A DNA stretch of 38,244 nt, taken from the IMG/VR virus record IMGVR_UViG_3300037502_001157, positions 1 to 38,244 of that record. One strand, written 5' to 3'. The translations under genes were made by a program, and so were the position numbers. Below are positions 28,540-37,009 of the stretch, one piece after another. A model generated the notes under the pieces. The model made no database searches. It was given only the letters and a program-made list of their open reading frames with translations, and had not been told where the DNA came from. Position 1 is the stretch's first letter; each line of letters starts with the position of its first letter. This DNA comes from a virus.

Positions 28540-30179
28540 TGCGTATTCCAGAAGATAATGTCAAACGCGAGGAGTTTTACCTCGATCTCATCAATAAATG
28601 TGGTGTATCGGCTGCAGAACGTAAAGCAGACTACTCAGCGTTAAGAAATTATTATCTTTTTGGGTCTGGTCCTGAAGAGGCACCAGCAATTTTCAATAAA
28701 ATCTATCCACACATCGATCAACTCACAAGTTTTCTGTTTTCTGCAGAAACCACACGCTTTTCTATTGATTTGGGTGCTGCCGTTCCTCCAGATGAATTTA
28801 GACGAGTGCCTATTCTCACTAAAGCTCTTAATGATGAATGGTTAAACAGCAATTGTGACCAAGTGTTTAGCAACGCTTTGACGTGGGCGTTATGTTACAA
28901 CACCACTTTTGTGAAGCTTATCTATCGCGGTGGCATCCATCCTTACATGATTGAGCCTGGAAACGTAGGTGTATTGCGTGAAGATTCGCCATATACAGAC
29001 CGCCAAGAGGCTATTGTTCAAAAATACTACATTACCAAATCAGAATTGATGAATCGTTTGTATTCTCATCCTAAACGCGATGAGATTCTAAAACGAGTAA
29101 GCTCTGCTTACCATCAAACAGGTTTAGAAGTGCCAGAAGGTTTAGATCGAATTGTGATGTCACAATCCAATCCAACCATGTATGGTAACGTCAATTTAGA
29201 TTTATCTGGTTACACAAGATATAAAGCAAGAGTTGCTGAAGATACAGTCGAGATGAATGAGCTTTGGGTGTGGAATGATGACACACAAGACTATCAAGTG
29301 GTCACCATCGCTGATCCTGATGTCGTGATCTATGACAGACCAGGTGAAACTGTATTCTTAAAAGGCGAATGTCCTTTCATTCAAATTTGTCCTAACCCAC
29401 AATACGATTACTATTGGGGTCAATCTGAAGTACAACGTTTAGTTTTCTTACAACAATTAAGAAATAAACGTATGACTGAGATACTTGATCTCTTATCTAA
29501 ACAAGTGAATCCTCCAACTGCATTGATTGGATTCTCTGGCATCTTAGATGAAAAGAATTTTGCATTGAATCGTGCAGGTGGTTTACTCTCTAGTGACTTA
29601 CCTAATGCGAAAGTAGAGCGTGTCGCACCTACTATGCCACAACAATTATTTGAAGTGATCCATGAAGTTGATGCGATGTTTGCAGAAGCTTCAGGTATTT
29701 CATCTGTATTGTCTGGTCGTGGTGAACAAGGTGTTCGTTCTGCTGGTCATGCGTCACAATTAGCAAGATTAGGTTCTAGCCGTGCTAAGAAACGTGCCAT
29801 CATTGTAGAAGATGCACTAGAAAAAGTAGCTACACTTTATTTAAAATTAATGCGTGTGTATGATGATACTCACTTTAAAGATGTTGACGGCATCCCATTT
29901 ATTGCTTCACAATTTACAGAAGATTTTGTGGTGAAAGTAGATGCACATAGTAACTCACCAATCTTCACAGAAGATTTAAGACAACTTGCATTTAATCTAT
30001 TTAAAGCGCAAGCTATTGATCGTGAGGGTCTCATTGATTTACTTGAACCTCCAATGAAACAATTGCTCAAAGAGAAATTAAAAGCAAATGAAGAGAAACA
30101 AGCTGAGATGATGGCTATGGCGCCTCAAGCACCTACACCAAGTCCAGCGCCACCAGCACCTGATATGGAGGAACTATAA
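28539..30179 (+). CDS. Portal protein
   Basis: A 546-residue portal: N-terminal helical region with KADYSALRNYYLFGSGPEEA, wing strands (VKLIYRGGIHPYMIEPGNVG), CPFIQICPNPQYDYYWGQSE (about residues 285-304) before the clip/stem, stem-like helical part (LRNKRMTEILDLLSKQVNPP), and a C-terminal crown-like region ending in a Pro/Ala-rich tail (APTPSPAPPAPDMEEL). Position just after terminase and before the scaffold and capsid agrees. It forms the dodecameric ring for DNA entry and exit. Confidence 0.85.
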   Translation: MRIPEDNVKREEFYLDLINKCGVSAAERKADYSALRNYYLFGSGPEEAPAIFNKIYPHIDQLTSFLFSAETTRFSIDLGAAVPPDEFRRVPILTKALNDEWLNSNCDQVFSNALTWALCYNTTFVKLIYRGGIHPYMIEPGNVGVLREDSPYTDRQEAIVQKYYITKSELMNRLYSHPKRDEILKRVSSAYHQTGLEVPEGLDRIVMSQSNPTMYGNVNLDLSGYTRYKARVAEDTVEMNELWVWNDDTQDYQVVTIADPDVVIYDRPGETVFLKGECPFIQICPNPQYDYYWGQSEVQRLVFLQQLRNKRMTEILDLLSKQVNPPTALIGFSGILDEKNFALNRAGGLLSSDLPNAKVERVAPTMPQQLFEVIHEVDAMFAEASGISSVLSGRGEQGVRSAGHASQLARLGSSRAKKRAIIVEDALEKVATLYLKLMRVYDDTHFKDVDGIPFIASQFTEDFVVKVDAHSNSPIFTEDLRQLAFNLFKAQAIDREGLIDLLEPPMKQLLKEKLKANEEKQAEMMAMAPQAPTPSPAPPAPDMEEL

Positions 30180-30352
30180 TGGCAGAACGTGATATGACAA
30201 CACCCACTGCAGATCAACCTCGTTATTCAACTGCAGAATTAAATAGACAAGATCAACCTGCAAGTTTACAATACCGCGTACAAGGGATGAAAACTTATGG
30301 AACTCGCATAACAGATCGCAGTTCTACAAGAAACATGAAACGTGGATATTAA
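30179..30352 (+). CDS. Small phage protein downstream of portal
   Basis: A 57-residue protein: MAERDMTTPTADQPRYSTAE, then a basic C-terminus (GTRITDRSSTRNMKRGY). It starts on the last base of the portal stop. Tyr/Arg/Gln-rich and probably disordered. It resembles the other small basic-tail proteins of this phage. Function unknown. Confidence 0.6.
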   Translation: MAERDMTTPTADQPRYSTAELNRQDQPASLQYRVQGMKTYGTRITDRSSTRNMKRGY

Positions 30353-30410
30353 AAAAAGAGTATGGCTGCTCTCTAAAAAAGTGGTCGCCTTCTTAAAGAA
30401 AGGACTAAAA

Positions 30411-30452
30411 ATGGCAAGAAAAGGTCGTAAGAGCCGTAAAATGTGCAAATAA
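30411..30452 (+). CDS. Tiny basic peptide
   Basis: A 13-codon frame, MARKGRKSRKMCK, with a good RBS (aaagaaagga, six-base gap). A longer in-frame start (GTG 30342) would give 36 residues, also basic, but overlaps the preceding gene and has no RBS. Eight of 13 residues are Lys or Arg. It may be expressed as a peptide, or the RBS may be accidental. Confidence 0.35.
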   Translation: MARKGRKSRKMCK

Positions 30453-30464
30453 ATTGCATAGGTA

Positions 30465-30493
30465 TTGACAATCCTAAAAAAATTGTTTATATC
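30465..30493 (+). promoter_or_regulatory. Possible internal promoter before the head protein genes
   Basis: A perfect -35 TTGACA (30465-30470), 17 bases, then TATATC (30488-30493, four of six -10 matches). It lies in the 66-base gap after the tiny basic peptide and could boost expression of the scaffold and capsid genes. Confidence 0.5.
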
Positions 30494-30511
30494 TAGCGAT
30501 ATAATTTTAGG
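30473..30511 (+). promoter_or_regulatory. Hairpin that would cover the RBS of the 30519 gene
   Basis: CCTAAAA (30473-30479) pairs with TTTTAGG (30505-30511), and TTATATC (30487-30493) with GATATAA (30498-30504) around the loop TAGC, with a seven-base bulge. The right arm contains the AGG of the RBS (taggaaaa) of the next gene. Transcripts starting at the internal promoter would lack the left arm. Confidence 0.45.
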
Positions 30512-30518
30512 AAAAAAA

Positions 30519-30989
30519 ATGGCAGAACCCTCAGCAGAATTACTTAAGATGATGGAAAACCCAGCATCCACTACTCCTATGCCTGCTAAGAACGAAGCAG
30601 AGCCCGTAGATACATCTATGTCAGCGGATGAAACTCCTCCAATGGCAGCACCTATGTCCACCCCAGAACCTAAAATGGGAAGCCGTGAAGCCGCATTAAT
30701 TAATATTGGCATGGCGATGGACTTAATCGAACAATCCATAGCAGCAATTGGTAGTGATTCAACAGAAGGACAAAAGATTCTTTCTGCATTGAAAGCACTT
30801 ACAGCAGTTGTTGGCGAAAGAAAGAACAGCGTAAAAGAATTGCAGCAATCTGAGATTTTACAGATGCTACAAGCTTTACCTCAGGCTGGGGGCGCAACGC
30901 CTGAAAGTAAAGCATTGGCACAAGCGCCACAAATTCCTGGCATGGGCGGAGGTCCGCAAGGATTACCACCATCACCTGGACCTGTATAA
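30519..30989 (+). CDS. Small structural-type protein between portal and capsid genes
   Basis: A 156-residue protein (ATG 30519; an in-frame TTG at 30465 lies in the promoter region and is unlikely). Met/Pro/Ala-rich N-terminus, a conserved helical centre (INIGMAMDLIEQSIAAIGSD, then ILSALKALTAVVGE), a block LQQSEILQMLQALPQAGGAT, and a Gly/Pro-rich end. Proteins with this DLIEQ and EILQMLQ-LPQAGGATPE pattern are commonly found in the portal-to-scaffold interval of phages. Probable head assembly factor. Confidence 0.7.
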   Translation: MAEPSAELLKMMENPASTTPMPAKNEAEPVDTSMSADETPPMAAPMSTPEPKMGSREAALINIGMAMDLIEQSIAAIGSDSTEGQKILSALKALTAVVGERKNSVKELQQSEILQMLQALPQAGGATPESKALAQAPQIPGMGGGPQGLPPSPGPV

Positions 30990-31013
30990 TCAATGACAAC
31001 TAAGGAGCAATAA

Positions 31014-31199
31014 ATGGATTTATTTAAACCAAGAGCAGCTGGTGCACCAAGACGCCCAACTGACAATACACAACAAAATGGTCAAATTGTAAACACACCA
31101 CGTTTTGCTGAAATGGGTGGTTTAGATGGCGCAGCTAAAGCTGGTCCTAAAAACCGCATGAATGTTCAAAAACCAGCAGACGGTAAAAAAGTAATTTAA
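31014..31199 (+). CDS. Small hypothetical phage protein
   Basis: A 61-residue Pro/Gly/Asn/Lys-rich protein: MDLFKPRAAGAPRRPTDNTQ, ending KNRMNVQKPADGKKVI. RBS aaggag. Probably unstructured. It lies between head assembly genes. Function unknown. Confidence 0.6.
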   Translation: MDLFKPRAAGAPRRPTDNTQQNGQIVNTPRFAEMGGLDGAAKAGPKNRMNVQKPADGKKVI

Positions 31200-31216
31200 T
31201 TTAAAAGGGGATAGTT

Positions 31217-31750
31217 ATGAGCTTAGAAGATATGTCAAATGAACAAACGCTTGAGTTAGCTGCTTTAGCTAAACAGTTAGCAGAGAATCCAGAAACAAGA
31301 AAGGACTTCTTACGCTTAACTAAAAAAGCTAAACCAGACTTACCAATCCCTGAATTAGAGATTGAAGATGCGACAACAAATGCCGTATCCAAAGCTTATG
31401 AAAGAGTAGAAGGTTTAGAAAATAAATTGCGTGAGCGTGATGCAAGAGATAAGCTTAATGAAAGCCGTCAAACGCTAATCAAAAAAGGTTTAGCAAAAGA
31501 TGATGGTGACATTGAGGAAATCGAAAAGGTTATGTTAGAAAAAAACATTCCTAATCACGAAACAGCAGCAGAGTATTGGAAATGGATGCAGCAATCCGCA
31601 GCTCCAACTCCAGGTACAAGTTATAACCCAAGTACGTTGTCCAAGTTTGATCTTTCTAAATATCAGAAAAATCCTGTGGCAGCTGCAAGGGATGAAGCAT
31701 TTAAAGCACTTAATGAGCTTAGGAAATCTCCTAAACCCATTGGTCTTTAA
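31217..31750 (+). CDS. Probable capsid scaffolding protein
   Basis: A 177-residue, highly charged, helical protein (LELAALAKQLAENPETRKDF, then KAYERVEGLENKLRERDARD) with coiled-coil character in residues about 55-95 and a basic C-terminal part (KALNELRKSPKPIGL). Its place directly upstream of the major capsid gene and its composition fit a scaffold. No protease motif is seen. It has an AAAAGGGGATA leader. Confidence 0.65.
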   Translation: MSLEDMSNEQTLELAALAKQLAENPETRKDFLRLTKKAKPDLPIPELEIEDATTNAVSKAYERVEGLENKLRERDARDKLNESRQTLIKKGLAKDDGDIEEIEKVMLEKNIPNHETAAEYWKWMQQSAAPTPGTSYNPSTLSKFDLSKYQKNPVAAARDEAFKALNELRKSPKPIGL

Positions 31751-31790
31751 TAGTAACGGGGATTAATTTTATTAAAAACGGAGATAAGCT

Positions 31791-32792
31791 ATGGCTATAG
31801 GTGGTGGTATTCTTCCGGCTTCAGGTTCAACACAATTAACGGAGTTGACTTACGTCACTCGTAGAGCGTTTATCCCGAAGCTAGTCGTACAACTTTATAA
31901 CAGCACCCCATTGATGGCGGCGTTGATTGCAAACAGTCAACAAGCATCTGGTGGTGTTTCTTCAGTAACTGTGCCTGTACAAGGCTCACAATTTGTGAAC
32001 GCACAATGGTCAGACTATTCTGGTTCATTCAATCAACCTTCAGTTCAACAAGGCGCATACAATGCTGAGTTCAACTTGAAGTTGATGATTGCTCCAGTTC
32101 CATTCCTAGGTATGGAAGGTGCAGTTCAACAAGATGCCGCAGTCATTCCTTTGATTGAAGCTAGAATGAATGATGCAACCAACGTAATGATGGATGCTAT
32201 GGCAACAAGTTTGTACAACAACAGTACTAATACTCAACAATTCACAGGGTTACCTGCAGCTGTTTCATCAAGTGGTACATACGGTAATATTGACCGTGCT
32301 ACATATACTTGGTGGCAATCAAAACAATATGCAGCAGGTGGTGTTAACCCAACCCGTCAAAACATCTTGCAATACATTTCTGGCACAGTTAAAAACTCTG
32401 CTGAAGTGCCTAGCTTTGGTGTGTGCGGCTTTGGTACTTGGACATTATTAGCTCAAGACTACGTTGGTCAAGAGCAATATGTAATTACTCCAGGTTCAGG
32501 CTTTGATGGTGAAGCAAACGGTCCTCAAGCAGCTTTCCGTGCATTGATGGTAGCTGGTGTTCCAATTTATCCAGACCCATATTGCCCAGAAGGTACGGTT
32601 TACTTCCTTAATACAAATTACCTTTCATTGTATATCCATGACCAAGGTTCATTTGTATTTACAGGTTTTGAATCAACACTACCTAACTGGCAAATCGGTT
32701 ATGTAGGTGCGGTGCTAACTATTGCTGAGTTAGTGAATACTAAACCAAAATCCATGACTAAGGTTACTGGATATAACTCATTAACAATTTAA
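31791..32792 (+). CDS. Major capsid protein
   Basis: A 333-residue protein, placed after the scaffold-like gene. N-terminal arm (LTYVTRRAFIPKLVVQLYNS TPLM, split here), QASGGVSSVTVPVQGSQF region, long central domain with a spine-like helix (LIEARMNDATNVMMDAMATS), and C-terminal P/A-domain strands (GVPIYPDPYCPEGTVYFLNT, then FESTLPNWQIGYVGAVLTIA). This order fits an HK97-fold coat protein. It would be the most abundant product; codons and a clear GGAG RBS agree with high expression. No delta-domain or cleavage signal is obvious. Confidence 0.85.
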   Translation: MAIGGGILPASGSTQLTELTYVTRRAFIPKLVVQLYNSTPLMAALIANSQQASGGVSSVTVPVQGSQFVNAQWSDYSGSFNQPSVQQGAYNAEFNLKLMIAPVPFLGMEGAVQQDAAVIPLIEARMNDATNVMMDAMATSLYNNSTNTQQFTGLPAAVSSSGTYGNIDRATYTWWQSKQYAAGGVNPTRQNILQYISGTVKNSAEVPSFGVCGFGTWTLLAQDYVGQEQYVITPGSGFDGEANGPQAAFRALMVAGVPIYPDPYCPEGTVYFLNTNYLSLYIHDQGSFVFTGFESTLPNWQIGYVGAVLTIAELVNTKPKSMTKVTGYNSLTI

Positions 32793-32804
32793 GGAGAATA
32801 AGTT

Positions 32805-33125
32805 ATGTCATTAGCAACCAACAAGATTTTAGTTACAGGTACAAACACTAACACTGCAGGTGCCTATTTTCAAACAACAACTGTTACAGCCGTAACAACA
32901 CCTGGTACAGTTATTCCAGCTGGTGTGTACTTAATGTACCCAACAGCTAACGTAACTGTAACAGCAAATAATGGCTCTAGTGCTGCTACGCTTTTAGCTA
33001 ACAACACTGGTGGCGTAATTATTTCAGACGGTCAAAATGTATTTGCGGTGGCAGCATCAGCAAACACATCAGTAACTTTATTAGCAACTAACGGTGGACA
33101 AGCCGTTGATGAAACTTACGCTTAA
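32805..33125 (+). CDS. Capsid decoration-type protein
   Basis: A 106-residue Thr/Ala/Val-rich, all-beta protein (TTTVTAVTTPGTVIPAGVYL, then NGSSAATLLANNTGGVIISD). Preceded by RBS ggagaata 12 bases after the coat gene. Small beta proteins in this position usually decorate or stabilise the capsid. No family is named. Confidence 0.6.
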   Translation: MSLATNKILVTGTNTNTAGAYFQTTTVTAVTTPGTVIPAGVYLMYPTANVTVTANNGSSAATLLANNTGGVIISDGQNVFAVAASANTSVTLLATNGGQAVDETYA

Positions 33126-33134
33126 GGAGACGGT

Positions 33135-33545
33135 ATGATTGCGAATCATGTAGGAGCGTTATACCCAGATCGTTTTAATGGTATTGCTTTAGGTAAAGTA
33201 CAAGGTGCATCAGTAGGTGCAACTGGTAATGCCGTAGCAACTATACCAATTACATCTGGTACGGCTTACATTGTTCGCCAAATTACTGTAGCTAACGCAA
33301 ATGCAACTATTGCGACTGCGAATGTGGCAATCCTCACAAGTAGTGATGGAAACACCTCAAACGCAGTCTCCAATAACGTAGTTTTAGCCAATGTGTCTAG
33401 CACAACTACTTATCAAGATTTAGGCTTAAAAGCTGCAACAGCTACAACTGTTTATACAGCTCCAGCACTATACTTGTTAGTAAATACTGCTGTGACCAAT
33501 GGCACTTGCGATATTACTGTTTTTGGTGACGTTGTAACGTTATAG
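33135..33545 (+). CDS. Second decoration-type protein
   Basis: A 136-residue Ala/Thr/Asn-rich beta protein: GNAVATIPITSGTAYIVRQI, TIATANVAILTSSDGNTSNA, then ATTVYTAPALYLLVNTAVTN. It is predicted to form an immunoglobulin-like or jelly-roll sandwich. RBS aaggagac. Same context as the preceding gene; not obviously a duplicate of it. Confidence 0.6.
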   Translation: MIANHVGALYPDRFNGIALGKVQGASVGATGNAVATIPITSGTAYIVRQITVANANATIATANVAILTSSDGNTSNAVSNNVVLANVSSTTTYQDLGLKAATATTVYTAPALYLLVNTAVTNGTCDITVFGDVVTL

Positions 33546-33547
33546 AA

Positions 33548-33898
33548 ATGTCAACCTTGTATGTGACGAATAAGTCTGATAATTTACTTGAATTCGATTT
33601 TGAATTTAAGACCATACAGTTCCCTAAAGGAAAAACTGTAGAAATTACCGAAAAGGCTGCTCGTCACATATTTGGTTATTTGGATTCAAATAAAGAAGAA
33701 TATATGGTGAGACTTGGTTTCATTCACACAAAGAATGACATCGAAAAGGGTCTAAAGAAATTAGAACAATTTGTCATTTCAGACCAACCACCTAAACACA
33801 ACCACTCGTTATCCCCAGTGGTGGATGAATTACCTTCTCATGCTAATAAGGTTATGCCTTTGAAACGTGAGAAGGAAAAAATCCAAGTGGCTGGATAA
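33548..33898 (+). CDS. Head completion-region protein
   Basis: A 116-residue basic protein with the conserved block GKTVEITEKAARHIFGYLDS (about residues 28-47) followed by YMVRLGFIHTKNDIEKGLKK and LEQFVIS. This pattern is seen in small phage proteins between capsid and connector genes. The C-terminal third is basic and probably flexible. Function unknown. Confidence 0.65.
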   Translation: MSTLYVTNKSDNLLEFDFEFKTIQFPKGKTVEITEKAARHIFGYLDSNKEEYMVRLGFIHTKNDIEKGLKKLEQFVISDQPPKHNHSLSPVVDELPSHANKVMPLKREKEKIQVAG

Positions 33899-33922
33899 CA
33901 TATATTATTGTATGGAGTTTAA

Positions 33923-34789
33923 ATGTCTCAGACACTATCAGGATATATTACAGAAGTTAGAAGGCTTCTGCATGATGCTAATGGCAATTTCTATACTGAT
34001 ACTGAGCTTACAGATTACATCAATGACGCTAGAGAGCGTTTAGTCAGAGACACTGGATGTTTAAGAATAGTCCAGATTTCACAAACACCTTTAAAAGTTA
34101 GATCAACTGATACTATCAGTGGAGCAACACCTACAAATCCTACAGCATGGGCTGCTAGTACTGCTGTTACTCTTAATAGTTTTATTTTTTCTAATATCTT
34201 TATATATCAAGTAACACTAGCTGGTACAACAGGCACTGAACCTCCTGCCTATCCTGCTTCTGGTTCTAACTATCCTCCTACTACACAATTCTTAAATGGT
34301 ACTGCAGGATTAACGTATGTAGGTAATTGTGAAAATATTTACTATGCTTCTCTACCTCAAGGTGTGCAAACGCTTGATGTTTTAAATATCAATTTATATT
34401 GGGGAAATACACGAGTACCCATGAGATATATGCCATGGACACAGTTCAACGCAGAGTTGCGTTTTTGGCAAAACTATATTGGCAGACCTATTTCATTTAC
34501 AGTGTATGGACAATCACAAATATTTATATCACCTGTGCCAGATCAAGTCTATCAATTAGAAATTGATACTACAGTATTGCCTTCACCATTAGTAGCTGGT
34601 ACAGATCAAGATACAATTAATAGTCCATATACTTCACCTGTAGCTTTTTATGCAGCTTACAAAGCTAAATACAAAGAACAGTCATTTGGTGAAGCTGAGA
34701 TATTTAAACAAGAATATATTAAACAAGCACAAGCTGTGCTTAATAGCGTATTTACTAGACGAATTCCTGACCCTTACACGACTTTATAA
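33923..34789 (+). CDS. Head-tail adaptor (connector) with an inserted domain
   Basis: A 288-residue protein. The N-terminal helix pair (YITEVRRLLHDANGNFYTDT, then LTDYINDARERLVRDTGCLR) and the C-terminal helical region (FYAAYKAKYKEQSFGEAEIF, then KQEYIKQAQAVLNSVF) are typical of gp4/gp6-type phage adaptor proteins. Between them, residues about 70-135 (WAASTAVTLNSFIFSNIFIY, then TAGTTGTEPP- and LTYVGN-type strands) form an additional beta domain like those used for carbohydrate binding. It would dock on the portal and hold the stopper protein encoded next. Confidence 0.7.
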   Translation: MSQTLSGYITEVRRLLHDANGNFYTDTELTDYINDARERLVRDTGCLRIVQISQTPLKVRSTDTISGATPTNPTAWAASTAVTLNSFIFSNIFIYQVTLAGTTGTEPPAYPASGSNYPPTTQFLNGTAGLTYVGNCENIYYASLPQGVQTLDVLNINLYWGNTRVPMRYMPWTQFNAELRFWQNYIGRPISFTVYGQSQIFISPVPDQVYQLEIDTTVLPSPLVAGTDQDTINSPYTSPVAFYAAYKAKYKEQSFGEAEIFKQEYIKQAQAVLNSVFTRRIPDPYTTL

Positions 34790-34792
34790 ACT

Positions 34793-37006
34793 ATGGCAGC
34801 AGTTGAACAGAAAAAGTCGTACCTTGTTACCAAGCAGTTCAAGGGTATCAATAGCAAAAGCAATCGTACTGCAATTGAAGAGACAGAATTTTCATGGCTT
34901 GAGAATCTCATGCCTTTGGGCTATGGTAACTTAAAAGCTCTTCCTAATTCAGATAATCAATCAGTTGCTTTTGGTAACACTGTTACTCAACTTTTTTCAG
35001 TAAATATCAATAACAAAGATTATGCTTTAGCATTTGAGGCTGATGGTCGATGTGAGTATGTAGATTTATCTACCAATACAAAAGGTAATGTAGCAGTCAC
35101 AAGTACATTTTCTAATAGTGGTATGCGTGTATCACAATGGAAAAGTGAACGTGCACTAATCCTTGACCCAGAAAAAGGTTACTACACTTGGAATGGTACT
35201 AATTTAGTCTTTGTAGGCTCGGTAGGCTTTATTGGTTTAGTGTCAGGTGGTGCAGGCTATACAGAATCTCCTGCTGTTATTATTAGTGCACCTAATGATG
35301 CTAATGGCGTTCAAGCTACTGCAGTGTGTACTATTACTGAAGGCTCAGGTGGTGTTCGATCTATCTTAGTCACCAATGTAGGTTCTGGCTATACATCAGT
35401 ACCAGATGTAACCATTGGTGCACCTAACTTACCTGGTGGCACTCAAGCTACAGCTGTAGCAACTACCTTATCTAATACAGTTGTTTTAATTACAGTCACT
35501 AATTCTGGCTCAGGTTATACCACAGCTCCTTCTGTCACCATTACAGGTGGAGGTGGTGCGTCAGCCACAGCTAATGCTACTGTAGCCACTGGCACTATTA
35601 ATGCAGTGATCTTAACTGAAGCTGGTTCTGGTTATACAAGCCCTCCTACTGTCACATTTACAGGAGGTGGAGGTTCTGGTGCTAATGCCGTAGCTAGTTT
35701 AGTCACTTTTAAAAGAGGTACTGTATCAGTACTTATTACAGGGGGTGGTACAGGCTACACAAACGCATCTAATCTAAGTGTCACTATCTCTGGAGGTGGC
35801 GGTGCTAATGCTACAGCCACAGGTATCATCTCTGGTGGTCAAGTTGTACAAGCTGTCATGACCAATCCTGGTTCTGGATATACCAATGCTTCTAATATTA
35901 CAGTGACAATCACAGGTGGTGGAGGTTCTAATGCTACTGCCAAGGCTATTATTAACCTAGATGACAACACAGGAGTTCAATCCTTTAGTGGTCGAGTATG
36001 GATTGCTGCTGGTCGTAACGTTTATTATAGTGCTGCAGGCTCATATTCAGACTTTACAAGTGTGTCTGCTGGTACTGTGTCCTTAACTGATGCTACTTTA
36101 AGAAGCAACATTGTTAATTTACTCTCTGCTAACAACTTTTTATACATCTTTGGTGAAGATTCTATCAATGTATTCTCAGATGTAAGGGTAACCACAGCAG
36201 GAACTACCTTATTTACTAATACTAACGTATCAGCTTCTGTAGGTACCAAGTTACCTTATGCCATATTCCCATACTTTAGATCAGTCTTATTTATGAATGA
36301 CTATGGTGTATATGCCCTAGTAGGTTCTACTACCTCTAAATTATCAGATGCACTAGATGAAGTGGTAGAAAACATTGACTATAATTTTGATGTAACAGCT
36401 GGACAAGTCTTATTAAACAATACGTTATGTGCATTGTTTAATGTGAGATATACAGGGGATAGTATCTCTGGTCGTTTTATTCAAATGATTTTCTTTGAAA
36501 AGAAATGGTTTGTATCTTCTCAAGGTGCAATAAAACATACCACAGCTTTACCTATTAATGGTCAAGCTATTGTGTATGGAACCACAGGAACTGATCTTTA
36601 TAAACTTTACTCTAATGTAACAACTACAATTACAACTAAAGCTTCTACGGCACTTCATCCTATGGGTGATCCAATCCGTGATAAGCAAGCATTAAAGATT
36701 GCTATTGAGGCTACATCCTCTAATGCAAATACCTTTACTTGTACTGTAACTGTAGATAATGAAAATAGATCAAGCCCAACTTATTCTCTAAGTTCTCTTA
36801 TTCCATGGATTAGTACTTCAGGTGCAACTATACCTTGGACAAGTTCTACTGGGGCAATTATAGGGTGGTCATCAACAGGTTATAATTTATACAAAACAGA
36901 TGCACAACAATATGGCAAATATCTTGGAATGACTGTACAATCTTCATCACCGGGATATACTATTAACGGGTTCGAATATGAACATGAATTAAGGGCGAGG
37001 TTCTAA
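34793..37006 (+). CDS. gp10-like stopper/tail hub with six GSGYT repeats
   Basis: A 737-residue protein. The frame (FKGINSKSNRTAIEETEFSW, LENLMPLGYGNLKALP; later ARNVYYSAAGSYSDF-type strands, FLYIFGEDSINVFSDVRVTT and LYKLYSN) resembles the beta-propeller tail hub or packaged-DNA stabilisation protein of P22-like phages. Residues about 150-390 are an insertion of six repeats with the signature G-S/T-G-Y-T and V-T-I-T-G-G-G-G. This repeat is common in phage and bacterial surface proteins. It sits between the adaptor and the fibre genes, where such a hub is expected. Confidence 0.7.
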   Translation: MAAVEQKKSYLVTKQFKGINSKSNRTAIEETEFSWLENLMPLGYGNLKALPNSDNQSVAFGNTVTQLFSVNINNKDYALAFEADGRCEYVDLSTNTKGNVAVTSTFSNSGMRVSQWKSERALILDPEKGYYTWNGTNLVFVGSVGFIGLVSGGAGYTESPAVIISAPNDANGVQATAVCTITEGSGGVRSILVTNVGSGYTSVPDVTIGAPNLPGGTQATAVATTLSNTVVLITVTNSGSGYTTAPSVTITGGGGASATANATVATGTINAVILTEAGSGYTSPPTVTFTGGGGSGANAVASLVTFKRGTVSVLITGGGTGYTNASNLSVTISGGGGANATATGIISGGQVVQAVMTNPGSGYTNASNITVTITGGGGSNATAKAIINLDDNTGVQSFSGRVWIAAGRNVYYSAAGSYSDFTSVSAGTVSLTDATLRSNIVNLLSANNFLYIFGEDSINVFSDVRVTTAGTTLFTNTNVSASVGTKLPYAIFPYFRSVLFMNDYGVYALVGSTTSKLSDALDEVVENIDYNFDVTAGQVLLNNTLCALFNVRYTGDSISGRFIQMIFFEKKWFVSSQGAIKHTTALPINGQAIVYGTTGTDLYKLYSNVTTTITTKASTALHPMGDPIRDKQALKIAIEATSSNANTFTCTVTVDNENRSSPTYSLSSLIPWISTSGATIPWTSSTGAIIGWSSTGYNLYKTDAQQYGKYLGMTVQSSSPGYTINGFEYEHELRARF
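35230..35960 (+). repeat. Six tandem GSGYT-type coding repeats
   Basis: Repeat starts are at about residues 152, 197, 238, 278, 318 and 359 of the gp10-like protein, each near 40 residues. Conserved core: GSGYT, a beta strand ending VTI-x-GGGG, Ala-rich turn, beta strand. Repeats 3-6 carry the GGGG motif; 1 and 2 have APN in its place, so they form two subtypes. Confidence 0.75.
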
Positions 37007-37009
37007 ATT

